In this document: in pieces, positions 11,736-21,947 of the stretch
Position numbering within the stretch: position 1 is the stretch's first letter
Layout: each line of letters begins with the position of its first letter
Source: Alentia gelatinosa
Taxonomy: Eukaryota; Annelida; Polychaeta; Phyllodocida; Polynoidae
Length of the DNA: 64,000 nucleotides
Reading direction: 5' to 3'
Assembly (NCBI GenBank): GCA_950022655.1
Contig: OX465580.1
Coordinates: forward strand, 124,293,016 to 124,357,015
Program-made: the position numbers and the translations under genes
Notes under the pieces: model-generated
What the model was told of the DNA's origin: nothing
Seen by the model: the letters and a program-made list of their open reading frames with translations, nothing else
Databases searched by the model: none

Positions 11736-11905
11736 TTATCTCACCCCGGGTATTTCTATCCCATAGTCTTAAGATTGGGAACTAATTGTTGTTATCAAAC
11801 TCGTATGAATGCCACATGATATTCACTTGGCTTCGCCTCGTATACATCACTCTGCATCAAATTCGTGGAGAACAACGGCTTTGAACAAAAATTATTGGTT
11901 TCTTC
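11736..11905 (+). mobile_element. Bipartite palindromic element, family A1, internally deleted
   Basis: Starts with the A1 end TTATCTCACCCC and a decayed version of the CCATAGGCTTAACATTGG block, then jumps straight into the palindrome module. The palindrome has arms around the loop GGCTTCGCCTCG (11829-11840) and ends TTATTGGTTTCTT. Most of module 1, including its inner inverted end, is missing compared with the copies at 15.0 and 54.9 kb. Confidence 0.7.
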
Positions 11906-12223
11906 TCCAATCATACCCTTATCTATATTTTCTCTACTGGCTTATCAGAACTCTTCTCTGCCTCTTCCCTGTTAAATAGGCCAAGGATGTGAGAGTAAAG
12001 GGAAATCCCTGAAATCAGGGGTCTTTGTAAAGAACAGAATAATTGTCCTCACAATATAAAAGCCTTAATAAATCCTGTGTATGTCAACCCCATATTGTTT
12101 CAGGAACCCCTTATACAGTACTACCCTGTAAATGTGTACATTATAACTGCTATTGTCCTCAGGGTTTTCTCTGAGAAGCTGCTCAAAGACAATGCATGGA
12201 TGAAAATCCCTGAAACACCTGTT
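11906..12223. other. Unassigned sequence
   Basis: A small palindrome CCCTGAAATCAGGG lies near 12007. Nothing else recognised. Confidence 0.35.
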
Positions 12224-12351
12224 ACCAATTTGAACGTAGGGGTGAGATTTCTACTTGAATTCATCACATAGATTCGATCACCACCCTCGTGGTGTAAAAG
12301 AACCGTGAGAAAGTCTAATAAGGACCTATAGTGGTCCAAACCAATTTGAAC
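12224..12351 (+). mobile_element. Truncated SINE with 12-bp target duplication
   Basis: SINE body 12236-12339 (GTAGGGGTGAGATTTCTAC through AAGAACCGTGAGAAAGTCT) is flanked by perfect direct repeats ACCAATTTGAAC at 12224-12235 and 12340-12351. The copy is truncated at 5' and lacks the usual AAACAAAC tail. A 157-codon minus-strand frame crossing it is partly SINE antisense. Confidence 0.9.
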
Positions 12352-13339
12352 CACTTTGAATGAATAGCTAACACCAGGAAATAGTTTTATATTACAAGCG
12401 TCCATGCACATATTTCGTTTAGCATCAAAATGACATATAACGCAGGCCTCTGCTTGGAGAGCACAGACTGTAGTTCCAGTCCTACACACAAAGTTTTCAT
12501 CGTCATTGAGTCCCCAGTAAGCCTGTTCATTGAAGTCGGGAGGGGGGAGGGAATAGGAGTCGTCGCAGCAAATGACTTCCGGGATTTTCTTCAAGGGCTG
12601 CTGACTTCACTGAATAGCACCTTTTACCCTTTCAGTCCACTCCTATATATACGTACGTCATTTCTATATGCCTCTCTCTGGTTCACCTTTGTGTTCAATG
12701 TAACTGTATAGTACCTCTGCGCACGGTCTATTCGCAATTCAACTCCATAGTATTTCTCTGACTCCTTCTAACCTTTCTCACATCTTCTGATATGAAGCAC
12801 TATAATATGGATCCCACCTTGGATCCCACATTTCTACTTTTTTTTTTTTTTTAGCACATTACAGCATAGACCACACATATCATAACGTGGACCACACATT
12901 ATAACATGGATCACGCGGCATGGACGTCAAGTTCTAGGAGACGCTGGTTGGAGATTGCAGTACTCTCGAAGTCCCTCATTCATGTTATCTTTATCCTTTT
13001 TGAGTATGTTGATGAAGAGCCCAGGAAGTTAGACTATGCTCTAAATTATCTAAGCTAATAACGTCTTGTAGTGAGTATTCATAGTTTATATTTCACAATA
13101 TCCAAACTTGAAGTCTGCTTCGAGATATTTGTATCGAGCTCTTGGTCTCAAAAGCGATCGTACCCGACCAACCTCTTAGTCGAAGACAGAGGTGTTGGCC
13201 AATATGTGCAGTAGCGATCTCTAAGCTCCAATGGAGATTCAGTATTATGTGAGTAATAAAACGCAGACCACACATTATACCATCAATCGCACATTGTGGC
13301 ATGGACCTCGCATTCTAAGGTAGGCTGCAGCTATTCAGG
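12352..13339. other. Unassigned sequence with poly-T tract
   Basis: Contains a poly-T run near 12838-12852. The minus-strand frame over 12360-12594 is Cys-rich but has no start, splice acceptor or family signal that I can support. GGACCACACAT-like motifs recur near 12870-12910. Confidence 0.4.
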
Positions 13340-13771
13340 TGCACAGTCAGGGGGGATCTGGCCGCTGTGCTAACAGGTGACCCACCTGTGAGCCGCACCC
13401 CCAGACACAACCACAACGCCACACACTCTCTCAGAAGTACAGCGCAATGGCCACTCTGCTAATCATGCCTCCACAGTGGGCGATTACAGCCTGCCTTCTG
13501 GAGGAACTGACGGCTTTTGGGTGTGACTAGGACCAATAAAACAAGCCGGGGCCGGGCCTCACGCGTCCGCCGGCCGTCTGGGCGTGACGGGGCCCGGCCG
13601 TGACACGGGATTAGACCCGCCGGCCACCAAGGCCGCTCCCTCAATAACCCTGTCGCATGTCCACCCGCCATCATACCTTCACAGCGCACCGCCGTCACCG
13701 CCACTTTCTCCACGGCGCCGCACGCGCAAGTAGATTGTGACACCTGGATTATAAAAATTGTCAGAGGGGCG
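13340..13771 (+). promoter_or_regulatory. CpG-rich island, possible promoter
   Basis: GC- and CpG-rich, densest at 13540-13620, in an otherwise AT-rich region. It contains a CCAAT box (ACCAATAAAAC near 13530) and ends with ATAAAAATTG shortly before an ATG. Promoter function is an inference from base composition and position. Confidence 0.3.
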
Positions 13772-14053
13772 ATGGGTTCTACACTCCTCCTCCTCCTCCT
13801 CCTGCCCCATTCCTCAATCACCGCCAACGCCGAAACCCCAACTGCTTCATCCCAAATGCCATCCAAACTACGTGAAACCTTTCCCAGCCCAACCTTTATT
13901 GCTATTGCTACCACTCCCTCGCTGTCGGCAGGAACTCGTATCTTGTACAATCAAAACTTTTCTGTCAATTTATCCTACAACTTACAGGCTCAGGCGGTAG
14001 CATGGTACGCTACTTGTCTGTCATACTGGGCACAAAACGGGATTCACACGTAA
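13772..14053 (+). CDS. Hypothetical frame with signal-peptide-like start
   Basis: A 93-residue frame beginning MGSTLLLLLLLPHSS, which reads like a signal peptide: a short N-region, a Leu-rich core, then a small-residue stretch ANAE. The rest is Ser/Thr/Pro-rich and matches no family I know. It follows the CpG-rich island directly, so it could be the first exon of a secreted protein gene. Against this, the Leu run is encoded by a CTC trinucleotide repeat that could produce such a peptide by chance, no strong splice donor is visible, and the last residues run into the 68-bp tandem repeat. A second frame (13758-14000) overlaps it. Confidence 0.2.
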   Translation: MGSTLLLLLLLPHSSITANAETPTASSQMPSKLRETFPSPTFIAIATTPSLSAGTRILYNQNFSVNLSYNLQAQAVAWYATCLSYWAQNGIHT

Positions 14054-14235
14054 AGACTAATGTACCTGAGACCAGTGTACTTCACACCTTTTACCCAGTC
14101 TAAAGTGGGATTCACACCTAGAGACTAATGTACCTGAGATGGATGTACTTCACACCTTTTACCCAGTCTAAAGTGGGATTCACACCTAGAGACTAATGTA
14201 CCTGAGACTGGTGTACTTCATACCTTTTCCCAAGC
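14039..14235 (+). repeat. 68-bp tandem repeat, about 2.9 units
   Basis: Units start GGGATTCACAC at 14039, 14107 and 14175 and share GACTAATGTACCTGAGA and GTACTTCA-ACCTTTT. The second and third units are more alike than the first. Confidence 0.92.
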
Positions 14236-14464
14236 CTCAGACAATTCTCGTTTATTACAAAATTCTCATGGCAAGGTGCTCTTACCAGTCTCAAAGAAAA
14301 AATGGCGAATTTGATTCACATGGAAGGACACACCTGGTACATAGTCTAACACATAGTCACTTGAGGTTAGGGGTGTGACAAACCTGTGATCATGCTTTTT
14401 GGCATCCTATTGGCTTGGTTGGGTATTTAGGGGGTGACTCAACAGTGTTCCTATAAATCTTAAA

Positions 14465-14652
14465 CATGTTTAAAATCAAAATGTCATGTGATCCTGTACC
14501 TCGTTAGGGGTAATTGTAGGGGAAAATACTTGTCCCAGGGAAATGGAACCCTGCCATTCAGACGATGAGATGGTAGAGAATCATAGCAGGATTTAGCTTA
14601 GACAAACACCCTGTGAGGTACATGAACCCCATCGTGTGGACGCCACTTAAGA
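14465..14652 (+). repeat. Dispersed repeat R, copy 1
   Basis: Shares ordered blocks with 52530-52760, including AGGGGTAA, CAGCAGGATTT-like and GACAAACACCCTGTGAGGTA. No terminal repeats or coding content are seen; class unknown. Confidence 0.6.
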
Positions 14653-15001
14653 CCTCAACATCCGAGCCCAACCCAGTGACACGTCGACCTCCTTCCAATT
14701 AGAGCCCTCTAACCTAACTGTTAGAGCCACTGTTGGAGCCTTCCAAACTGAGCACACCAGAGTCTTCCAACTTTACTGAACCATGTCGACATAACCTGGC
14801 AACCAACATAAATTCTGGCAGATCCACCAGGTTGATGGTAAGCTTCATCTGGTGGTGTGTGAATGAAGGGTGAACGCAGGTAGTTGGTATGTTGTTGACA
14901 GGCGATGAATGGGTGTTGGCAGGTGGTGAATGTGGGTGTAGGCAGGTGGTCGGTGGTATGTAGAAGGCCAGTAATGGGTGGATGTGGGCAGGTAGTATGT
15001 A

Positions 15002-15290
15002 TTATCTCACCCCTGGAATAAATGTCCAGAGGCTTAACATTGGGATCGCGTTCTCCATGCCCCTTCAAGTATTGCAGTCCTTCTCCATGGTCTATATCCT
15101 ATTTGTTTCCCATTCTTTTAGTGTGTACAGGGGTGAGGTAAATACAGAAAGCAACTCGTTTTGGTCAAATAAGTCGTTCTCCAACTCGTTTGAATGCGAT
15201 GTGATATTCACTTGGCTGTCGCCTCGTTCATATCACTCCGCATTAAACTCGTGGAGAACGACGACTTTGACCAAAACTTGTTGGTTTCTT
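15002..15290 (+). mobile_element. Bipartite palindromic element, family A1
   Basis: Module 1 (15002-15142) runs from TTATCTCACCCCTGG to CAGGGGTGAGGTAAA and contains a CTTAACATTGGGA block with GTTCTCCAT. Module 2 (15147-15290) is a ~145-bp imperfect palindrome: GCAACTCGTTTTGGTCAAA on the left pairs with TTTGACCAAAACTTGTTG on the right, and the loop is GGCTGTCGCCTCG at 15214-15226. The element sits inside the G-rich minisatellite. Confidence 0.85.
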
Positions 15291-15296
15291 CTTTAT

Positions 15297-15440
15297 TACT
15301 ATATACCCATGCCGTATATACTGTGAATACGCACCGTTTCTCGATGATAATTTTAGGTTTGTACGGAACTTGGCATAAATGCCTCGTTCCGTACAAACCG
15401 TAAATTACCATCTCCTGTGACTTGTACAGCATGGTCAGGA
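15297..15440 (+). mobile_element. E-like fragment with hairpin
   Basis: Begins ATATACCCATGCCGTATA, similar to the E-family module 1 start, and contains a hairpin of GTTTGTACGGAAC against GTTCCGTACAAAC near 15357-15399. It directly abuts the A1 element. Confidence 0.5.
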
Positions 15441-16180
15441 CGTTCTATATAAGTATGGATGACAGGCTAGAGGTGGGTGTTGGCAGGTGGTTGGTGGTAT
15501 GTCGAAGGCAGATGATGGGTGGATGTGGGAAAGCAGGCAGGCAGTAGGTAGTTTGGATGGCAAACTATAGACAGGTGTGGGCAGGTGGTTGGTGGTATGT
15601 ATAAAGCCAGTGGTGGGTGGATGTGGGTAGGCGCTAGATTGTATGTGGATGGCAGGCTATAGGTGGGTGTAGGCAGGAGGTTGATGGTATATGGATGGGT
15701 GGATTGGTGCTGGCTGGTAGTAGGTGGTATGTGGATGGCATTTTTTTAAATTATTTTTTTTATATTTATTTATTTCCAAATTCTGTTGTGGTACAGGTCT
15801 TCCATTTGGAGTGTGCTATAGGTTGTAGGTTGATGTGGGCAGGCAGTAGGTTGTATGCGCATGGCTGGTAATAGGTGGGTGTAGGCAGGCAGTAGGTTAT
15901 ATGTGGATGGCAGGCTGTGGGTGGATGTAGGCTGTCAGGTAGGTAGTATGGATGTGGCAGGCTATAGGTGGGTGGAGGCAGGTGTACGGCGGTATGTGGA
16001 CGGCAGATGATGGGTGGATGTGGGCAGGCAGTAGGTAGCATGGCTGGCTGGTAATGGGTGGGTGTAGGCAGGACGATGGGTTAATGTGGGCTGTCAGGTA
16101 GGTAGAATGGATGGCAGGCTTTAGGTGGGTGTCGCGGGCTGGCAGATATAAGACGGCAGGAAGTAGTTAGCCTACCATGG

Positions 16181-16994
16181 GCACAGACGTCAGAGGGTGG
16201 ATGAGAGATGGTGGGTGGCGGATGGCAGGTTGTGGAGCGTGCGTGACGCAAGCCGTTAGGGCGCCCTCTAGGTGTGAACAGGGCGTGACGCCTGGCCGCG
16301 TAGATTGGGTCCAGCATGGGCCAGTTACAAATAATTCACACCAATCTGTAGTTCGCCTGTCGCCGCCTCTGCGTGATGTTAACCTCTCCGTCTGGACGCT
16401 TATGTCCCTGTCGAGATTTCCACCTGGCATGATTACCTAACCCTGTCTCTCACGAAACGCAGCAATTCTAGACGTTAAGTAATATCACCTTCTTGTAATA
16501 CTCTTTTATTGAGACCTAAATGCTGGTCATTCAGATGGCGGGTACCTTTGCACGAATTTTGAATACAAAGTAGATTTTTGTGGTAAATTATGGAACATGA
16601 TTTTATGATGTAGTTTCCTTTTGTAATCGGGTCCCAGCAAGCCATTTAAGATCTGCAACACACAAGATTATATTAGATTAAAACACTCATTTATGCGGCT
16701 TGTGCTTGGATAAAACTATAAGAGGTAATTTATACCAGAATGTATCGCAGAGTGCCCACAGAATAATTTAAGAATGCATAAAATATACTAAAATGAAACC
16801 ATTTATTACATCATCTTTCTGTGAAGGCATACTCATTTTCCAAACAAGGCTTATTTATATGCATGGACCGCGAACCTGTGTAAACATAGGTAATCTTACA
16901 CTGTACACTGTTATTATGCAATAGCAGTATTGTATGATAACCTGGTATACATATTTACATTCCTCTGTTGTAGTTGGTGTTGTTATTACTGCTA
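16181..16994. other. Unassigned sequence
   Basis: 16181-16430 is GC-richer with open frames on both strands (87 codons each) but no domain signal. The remainder is AT-rich and featureless to me. Confidence 0.35.
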
Positions 16995-17210
16995 CCGAGC
17001 AGTGGTGGATTTACTGCTATATTAAAGGCCAATCCTTCTCGTACCATATCTATGTGGTGTTGGAAGTAAAAGATCTCTAACCTCGGTAAATGTGTAGGGG
17101 TGAGATTTCTATTTAAATTCATCTCATAGATTCAGTCAAACCCAAAGTAAATCTAATAGACCATGTTGGACGTTAAACTACCAAACAAACCAAACAAACA
17201 ATTACTGCTA
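16985..17210 (+). mobile_element. 5'-truncated SINE with 10-bp target duplication
   Basis: SINE 16995-17200 begins just at the AGCAGT hairpin and ends TTGGACGTTAAACTACC plus an AAACAAACAAAC-type tail. Perfect direct repeats ATTACTGCTA flank it at 16985-16994 and 17201-17210. It carries the short 3' variant. Confidence 0.93.
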
Positions 17211-17269
17211 GTATGATGTGTCTGGCTCCTTAGCTGTGCTCGTTGGCCTAACGAACATGCACCAGACGC

Positions 17270-17660
17270 CCTTTCATGTGACACCTGTTGCACCTGCTCA
17301 CCTACAGATTCATCACCACCTCTCCCGCCAAAACAAGACCAGCGTTTCATGTACCCAGCCGGCGTGTGGCGTACTGTAACTGGAGAAGGTTGGCACACCA
17401 GAAACCTGAACCTCGCCACCTTTTGGTGAATGGAGGTGACGACTGGCCTGCCCCCTGGCGATCAATTGGGCAGGCGACTGGCGGGCACAGAGATGTAATT
17501 AGAGCGGGTTTACACTTTGCGCGGGTTCCTGCCTGCTGGCCCCATTAGGCGGGGGGGTTCACGAGGATTGGCGGACACTTGAGGGAAGGGCATTCAGGCT
17601 GGAATCGCGGGATCCAGGGGCGAGCAGCAACGAGAAGGGAATGTGTGGAGATAAGGCGAC
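17270..17660. other. GC-rich, CpG-containing stretch
   Basis: Clearly GC-richer than the flanks. Frames of 86-88 codons on each strand show no recognisable product. It could be an unmethylated island or an old insert. Confidence 0.35.
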
Positions 17661-17671
17661 GCTAAAGACGG

Positions 17672-17845
17672 GGACACGCCAAGCGAGTCAAGACAGCGAT
17701 ATCCAGAATCACCAATACAAAATAACACGTATGTGAGATATTATTTCATAGTAATATCTTTGATCAGGTGGAATATGAAATGATAGCTCACATATATGCT
17801 ATTTTGGAATTCCGGAATTCGCTGCGTTTCTCGCTTGGTGCGTCC
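17672..17845. mobile_element. Palindromic MITE, family I, copy 1
   Basis: Ends GGACACGCCAAGCGAG and CTCGCTTGGTGCGTCC form inverted termini that extend inward through AGCGAT...ATCGCTG-like and GTATGTGAG/CTCACATA blocks. A second copy lies at 53396-53605. No target duplication was established. Confidence 0.75.
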
Positions 17846-18375
17846 TTAGCATCAGACCTAGACAGGGACACGAGATGTTAGGTATACAGTCAGCGGCAGT
17901 CCTCTTAACAACACAGATATAATCTACATTTTCATCGTGACTTTTTTTCATTAGAACCTTGAGTCAGATATTGCCTCTGAGAGCAAATTGCCACAGGGCA
18001 ACAATGTACCCTTTGCCTTTAGTTGTACAATTTGGGACAAATTAAAACACACATTAAAAGCCGGGTGAATTTCAGGAACACCTATCGCATACTGAAAACC
18101 AATGTTGGGGACATTGTTGCCGACAGTGCGCCACCATTGGAATACAGGGCACCGCGCCATTCATCACCGATTAAAAACATGCCGGTGTATCGACTGGCCA
18201 TAATTAAGGTCATTTATCAGCTCTTGGCAGTTCACATGCTGACAGATTGGACACCTTCAGTGACTCAAGGCCAACCTCCACTGAATAACAAGTATCCAAG
18301 ATTGGTCGCCACCTCCGTCTCTCCTCTGTTCTGACAAAGAGGTTGGTTTGGTTCAGTTACAGGCGGTATCTGCTG
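17846..18375. other. Unassigned sequence
   Basis: A 103-codon frame (18023-18334) overlaps an antisense frame; no domain recognised. Confidence 0.35.
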
Positions 18376-18682
18376 TTTATCCTACCCCTAATAAAAAACT
18401 CCATAGGCTTAACATTGGGTCACTGTATTTGGTCTGGAGTTAAGAAAAATGAAAATATCGCTCTAGTGGGATACACTTGACAAATGACGTCATTTGTTAA
18501 TGTAGAAGTAATTTAGACGGGCAGGGTAGGATAAATTCTAAACCAAACTTGAGTTAGTCGTGTTATTGTTCATCGCACTCCGGCAAGATCGCGTATTACT
18601 GCTCTTGGCTTCGCCTCGCGCAGTAATACGCGATCTTGCCGTCGTGCGATAAACAACATGACTAACTCTTGTTTGGTTTCTC
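18376..18682 (+). mobile_element. Bipartite palindromic element, family A3
   Basis: Module 1 (18376-18535) is bounded by TTTATCCTACCC and GGGTAGGATAAA and contains CCATAGGCTTAACATTGGG. Module 2 (18539-18682) is a near-perfect palindrome with arms of about 60 bp from AAACCAAACTTGAGTTAGTC to its complement. Both arms contain CGGCAAGATCGCGTATTACT or its complement, with only a few mismatches, and the loop holds GGCTTCGCCTCG at 18607-18618. Confidence 0.88.
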
Positions 18683-18694
18683 CATAGTATACCT

Positions 18695-18950
18695 CAAACC
18701 AGGTAATTTTGTTCTTAGTTCATTCGAAGAGAAGAACTGCTGACTGTGAAATATTCATAGCATCACAAATTGATAATAACGTGTAGATTTATGGTCATTT
18801 TATTCAAAATACACACAAAATGAAATAAAAGCGTGGAAAAATGGCTTCAAGAGTACGAAGTGACACACTCTCCAACAAATACGAAAGATCTGCAGGGAAA
18901 GTGGCAGACACTTACAGTTTGTGGGTCAAGGTGGCGACCAGAGATGTTGG
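18695..18950 (+). repeat. Dispersed repeat T, copy 1
   Basis: Shares AAACCAGGTAATT, GAACTGCTGACTG, AAATATTCATAGCAT and GTGTAGATTTATG with 33118-33345 (+) and 48826-49055 (-). It abuts the A3 element. No termini or coding content identified. Confidence 0.75.
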
Positions 18951-19244
18951 AGTGTAGCTCTGGCGGCCAGTGTACAAGTGTCCTTGCGATAAGTGGCAAA
19001 AATTAGGACAAGAAATGCAGGCAGGGCAATTTCACAGGCATTTGGTACCTTTTGTCGGGTTCTTAGTTCTGACCAAATGGCTACCCAAAGAGGAGTAGGT
19101 ACTCAGTACAATCTGCTTAATTTCATGCTATCAAACGAAAGATAATTTGCTGTTGTGTGGCATATATATACGATACCGAATCCGGACCACAATATAGAAC
19201 TAGATTGCCACTGACTGTCTTCTAAGTCCATGGGTATACACTAA

Positions 19245-19506
19245 AGAAGAAACCAACAGGTTTTGGTCAAAGTAGTCATGCGAAGTAATATGAACGAGGT
19301 GACAGCCAAGTGAATATTCTTTGCCGTTGAGTTTGAGAACAACTTCTTTGACCAAAACGAGTTGCTTTTTGTATTTATCCCACTAAAAGAATGGATGATA
19401 TAAAGGATTTAGACCATGGAGAACGAACTTCAATACTTGTAGGGGGATGGAGAACGAGTTCCCAATGTGAAGCCTATGGGACAAAAAATACCAGGGGTGA
19501 GATAAA
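19245..19506 (-). mobile_element. Bipartite palindromic element, family A1, reverse
   Basis: Reverse-oriented copy. The palindrome (19245-19364) comes first, with loop complement GTGACAGCC near 19313. Module 1 follows and ends ACCAGGGGTGAGATAA at the outer terminus, with the inner end decayed to TTTATCCCAC. It contains CCCAATGTGAAGCCTATGGG, the complement of the conserved A block. Confidence 0.8.
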
Positions 19507-19513
19507 ATCGGAT

Positions 19514-19888
19514 CTAAAGGGGACAGAGCCATTGTTAGTTCATGAAGCAGTCACTAGGTGGTCAGGGGACAAAACCTGTATTCTGGCTCTTTGTTTTTAC
19601 GAAATTCAGCTGCCTTTCAATGTTTTACCATGGTTCCTTTGACTCTCTACACCGATCCCAGAGCAGGAAGATATAATGATTAAACCCAGGACATGATGTT
19701 TTTCACATGGAACACTTTATATACATATGTGAGCAAGGCAAGAAAAGTGACATTTCCCAAATATCACTCACTTATTTTGCACCTACATTCGTGAAGAACA
19801 GCTATTTTGTCACCTCCATTAGTGAAGAACACTTACTCGGGGAGCATCATGGCGGCGCCCATGGATCATACCCTATATGCCGTATAGT
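19514..19888 (+). repeat. Dispersed repeat Q, copy 1
   Basis: About 375 bp that matches the reverse complement of 34485-34857 along its whole length, from GGGGACAGAGCCATTGTTAG to CCTATATGCCGTATAG. It includes internal near-repeats of GTGAAGAACA. No terminal inverted repeat was found; class unknown. Confidence 0.8.
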
Positions 19889-20783
19889 CGTTGAGCAGCC
19901 AATGGCCGCCATATACTAACATCTTATAACCGCTGTGAGTGAATATCCATCCATGGAATCCTACAGAATTCTTGTCAGTCCCAGGGCAAAATATTCATTT
20001 ATAAAACCATACAGACAACAATGCATTGCTCTGACGTCCATTATGGCATCCACGTGAGCAACATAAAATACCTGACACAGATGCCACCGACCCCTAGCGA
20101 CCGGCTCGGGCAAGAATGCGGGGTGGACATAGATGAGAAGAGTCGGGAATGGATAGAGTGGGGTCGATGTCCGGGGCACCTCGGGTTGAAAATGCGGCAC
20201 ATATTATATAGTGGGTGGAACGTGTATGGGTCGTATCTTATAAAGGATCGTTGATAAAGGTTTGAGTTGGTGGAATCCTGTGTATGTATCTGTGTATCCT
20301 CGCGTCTTTTAGAGACACCCTTTTGTATATTTATTTAAGCTATGCTATGAATTACTTGATATTTGGCGAAGAACCCACAAACCCTGATGTTAAACAAAAG
20401 TTGACGGTATTTATTTTATCTCCATGAAGAACAGTTGGTACAGAATTACGAACACTTAACTTCATCAGTGATAGGCGAAAGTATATATAATCATAGTGCA
20501 TTCTGGAATGGAATACGGCTAAAGTAGCAACAGGTATCGATTTATGTTAATTGAGGATCATTCAATTTGTCATTCGGATTCAATAAGCGTTTATGAACAA
20601 TTTTAATATCATAAGTAAAGCTGGTACTCACGTGCTATATGGTTGCATTTATCTAAATACTCAGCTGTATAGCACATGGTTATAGTTATGTGAATCTCTA
20701 AATCCGACTGAAACCCAGTAATGAACATACCTATATGTAGGCAGTAGTTGAATCTGGACCTACCAGTGTGCTTTACTTTCTGA
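19889..20783. other. Unassigned sequence
   Basis: No supported gene. Overlapping frames near 19961-20254 lack domain signals. Confidence 0.35.
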
Positions 20784-21053
20784 CAGGGATGCCAGTTTTC
20801 AATGTTTCCATTGACATTTATATTTCATTTTCAGGATAAAAAATTATTTTTCCTTGTGTAATATTGATTATCAAGTGCTCAATTCAGCCACAGTCCATGA
20901 TCCCCCCAACTGAACCTCCCCACTGACCGATGTAAAAACGTGAGCTATCCCTTGATCCTTTGAGTCCCTCCGTAGTGTGTATGTAATGTGTAAACCCTGA
21001 TTTGTAATGGAACACATTTCAATGTTTTCTTCTGACCTAAACTGGCATTCCTG
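20784..21053 (+). mobile_element. Short CAGGGATG-type non-autonomous element (family J')
   Basis: A 270-bp interval from CAGGGATGCCAGTTTTC to AACTGGCATTCCTG, with inverted termini of about 14 bp and the same size and layout as 8579-8845. A clean target duplication is not visible. Confidence 0.65.
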
Positions 21054-21194
21054 TTTATCTGACCTCTATCCTGTCCCCTTGAATAGACATCGGATGCTCA
21101 AGTGTCATATAACTTTCACGTGGTTCAGGTGGGCGTGTCCTCCTTGCAAGACAACCTCAGGAAGTAGGGAAACTTTCTCTCCACCTGAGACCTG

Positions 21195-21395
21195 ATGTTT
21201 TACACTGAAATAGAAAACCGAGAGGGACAGGCACGGGTTCTCACACGCATTCTAGGGCACAGAGAAGAATGTGTTAAGGCGAGTGTTATTTATAGAGGAG
21301 CCTGCCTCTGGAACTCATTGGAACCCTCGATTCGGAATATCGTTTCTTACAAGGATTTAAAAAAAAGACAAAAAGAAATGGCTCTACCGGGATAA
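21195..21395 (+). pseudogene. Non-LTR retrotransposon ORF2 C-terminal fragment
   Basis: The 66-residue frame contains VIYRGACLWNSLEPSIRNIVS followed by a Lys-rich stretch. This resembles the conserved YRG-x-x-LWN-x-LP-x-x-IR segment near the end of many LINE reverse transcriptase proteins (CR1/Jockey/RTE-like groups). Everything upstream (palm domain, endonuclease) is absent, as expected for a 5'-truncated copy. The frame ends normally at a stop, followed by about 550 bp of 3' UTR-like sequence ending in an AAATAAA-rich tail. Assignment to a specific clade is not possible from this fragment. Confidence 0.7.
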
Positions 21396-21947
21396 AAGGA
21401 GTCTGGCTTACTTATCTCGGTCTCAATATATAGTTCGATAAGGTCATTGTAAATTGGAATGTAGATGTTTATGGTTTACCTCATGGCTTGTTACTTACTT
21501 GTATTTTGAGAATATCGGGTGTTACAACATAGTAGTAAAAGGATTTTGTCTTGTTAGCAACCTTGAGATAGGTCTCCTATCACAGATTATTTACTGCTCA
21601 ATATTGTGACTGAACCTAGTGGAAGCAGTTGTCATGTTATCATGAATTTTTAAAACAAAACTTGATGGTGATAACACCAAGTACTTGATGGACAGTTAAC
21701 TCTGGACTTGTGATACTTTGAGGATATCACAAACAAGAATGACAAAGTCAAATCTTTTCTTGGAAAACTTTTTTACCTAGATCAGAAATATAGTATAATT
21801 ATCTTTTATGTTAACTCTAAACATCCAATTTGTTAAGTCCCAAGGTATTGTAAATGTTTGAAGGTAGGGTGTACCAAAAGGCTGTAAGGGCACCCATACC
21901 GGTTCACACCCGATGTCCTTACACGATAAATAAACAAATAAAATAAA
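21396..21947 (+). mobile_element. LINE 3' untranslated region and tail
   Basis: Non-coding sequence after the LINE fragment, ending ATAAATAAACAAATAAAAT at about 21926-21945, a simple A-rich tail typical of non-LTR elements. No 5' partner for a target duplication was found. Confidence 0.5.

Larger units (their letters stand above)
14820..16180 (+). repeat. G-rich degenerate minisatellite, interrupted
   Basis: Variants of GGTGGGTGTAGGCAGG, AGTAGGTNGTATGTGGATGG and GGCAGGCTATA recur about every 45-50 bp over 14860-15000 and 15455-16180. The array is interrupted by bipartite elements at 15002-15440 and by an AT-rich insertion near 15740-15820. The antisense strand reads as His/Pro/Thr-rich frames, which are repeat shadows. 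Confidence 0.85.

Noticed and set aside
12360..12594. Cys-rich minus-strand frame as a host exon
   Set aside because: No start, polypyrimidine tract or splice sites, no family signal, and part of the longer frame is SINE antisense.
15766..16041. His/Pro/Thr-rich minus-strand frames as a secreted repeat protein
   Set aside because: They are antisense readings of the G-rich minisatellite.
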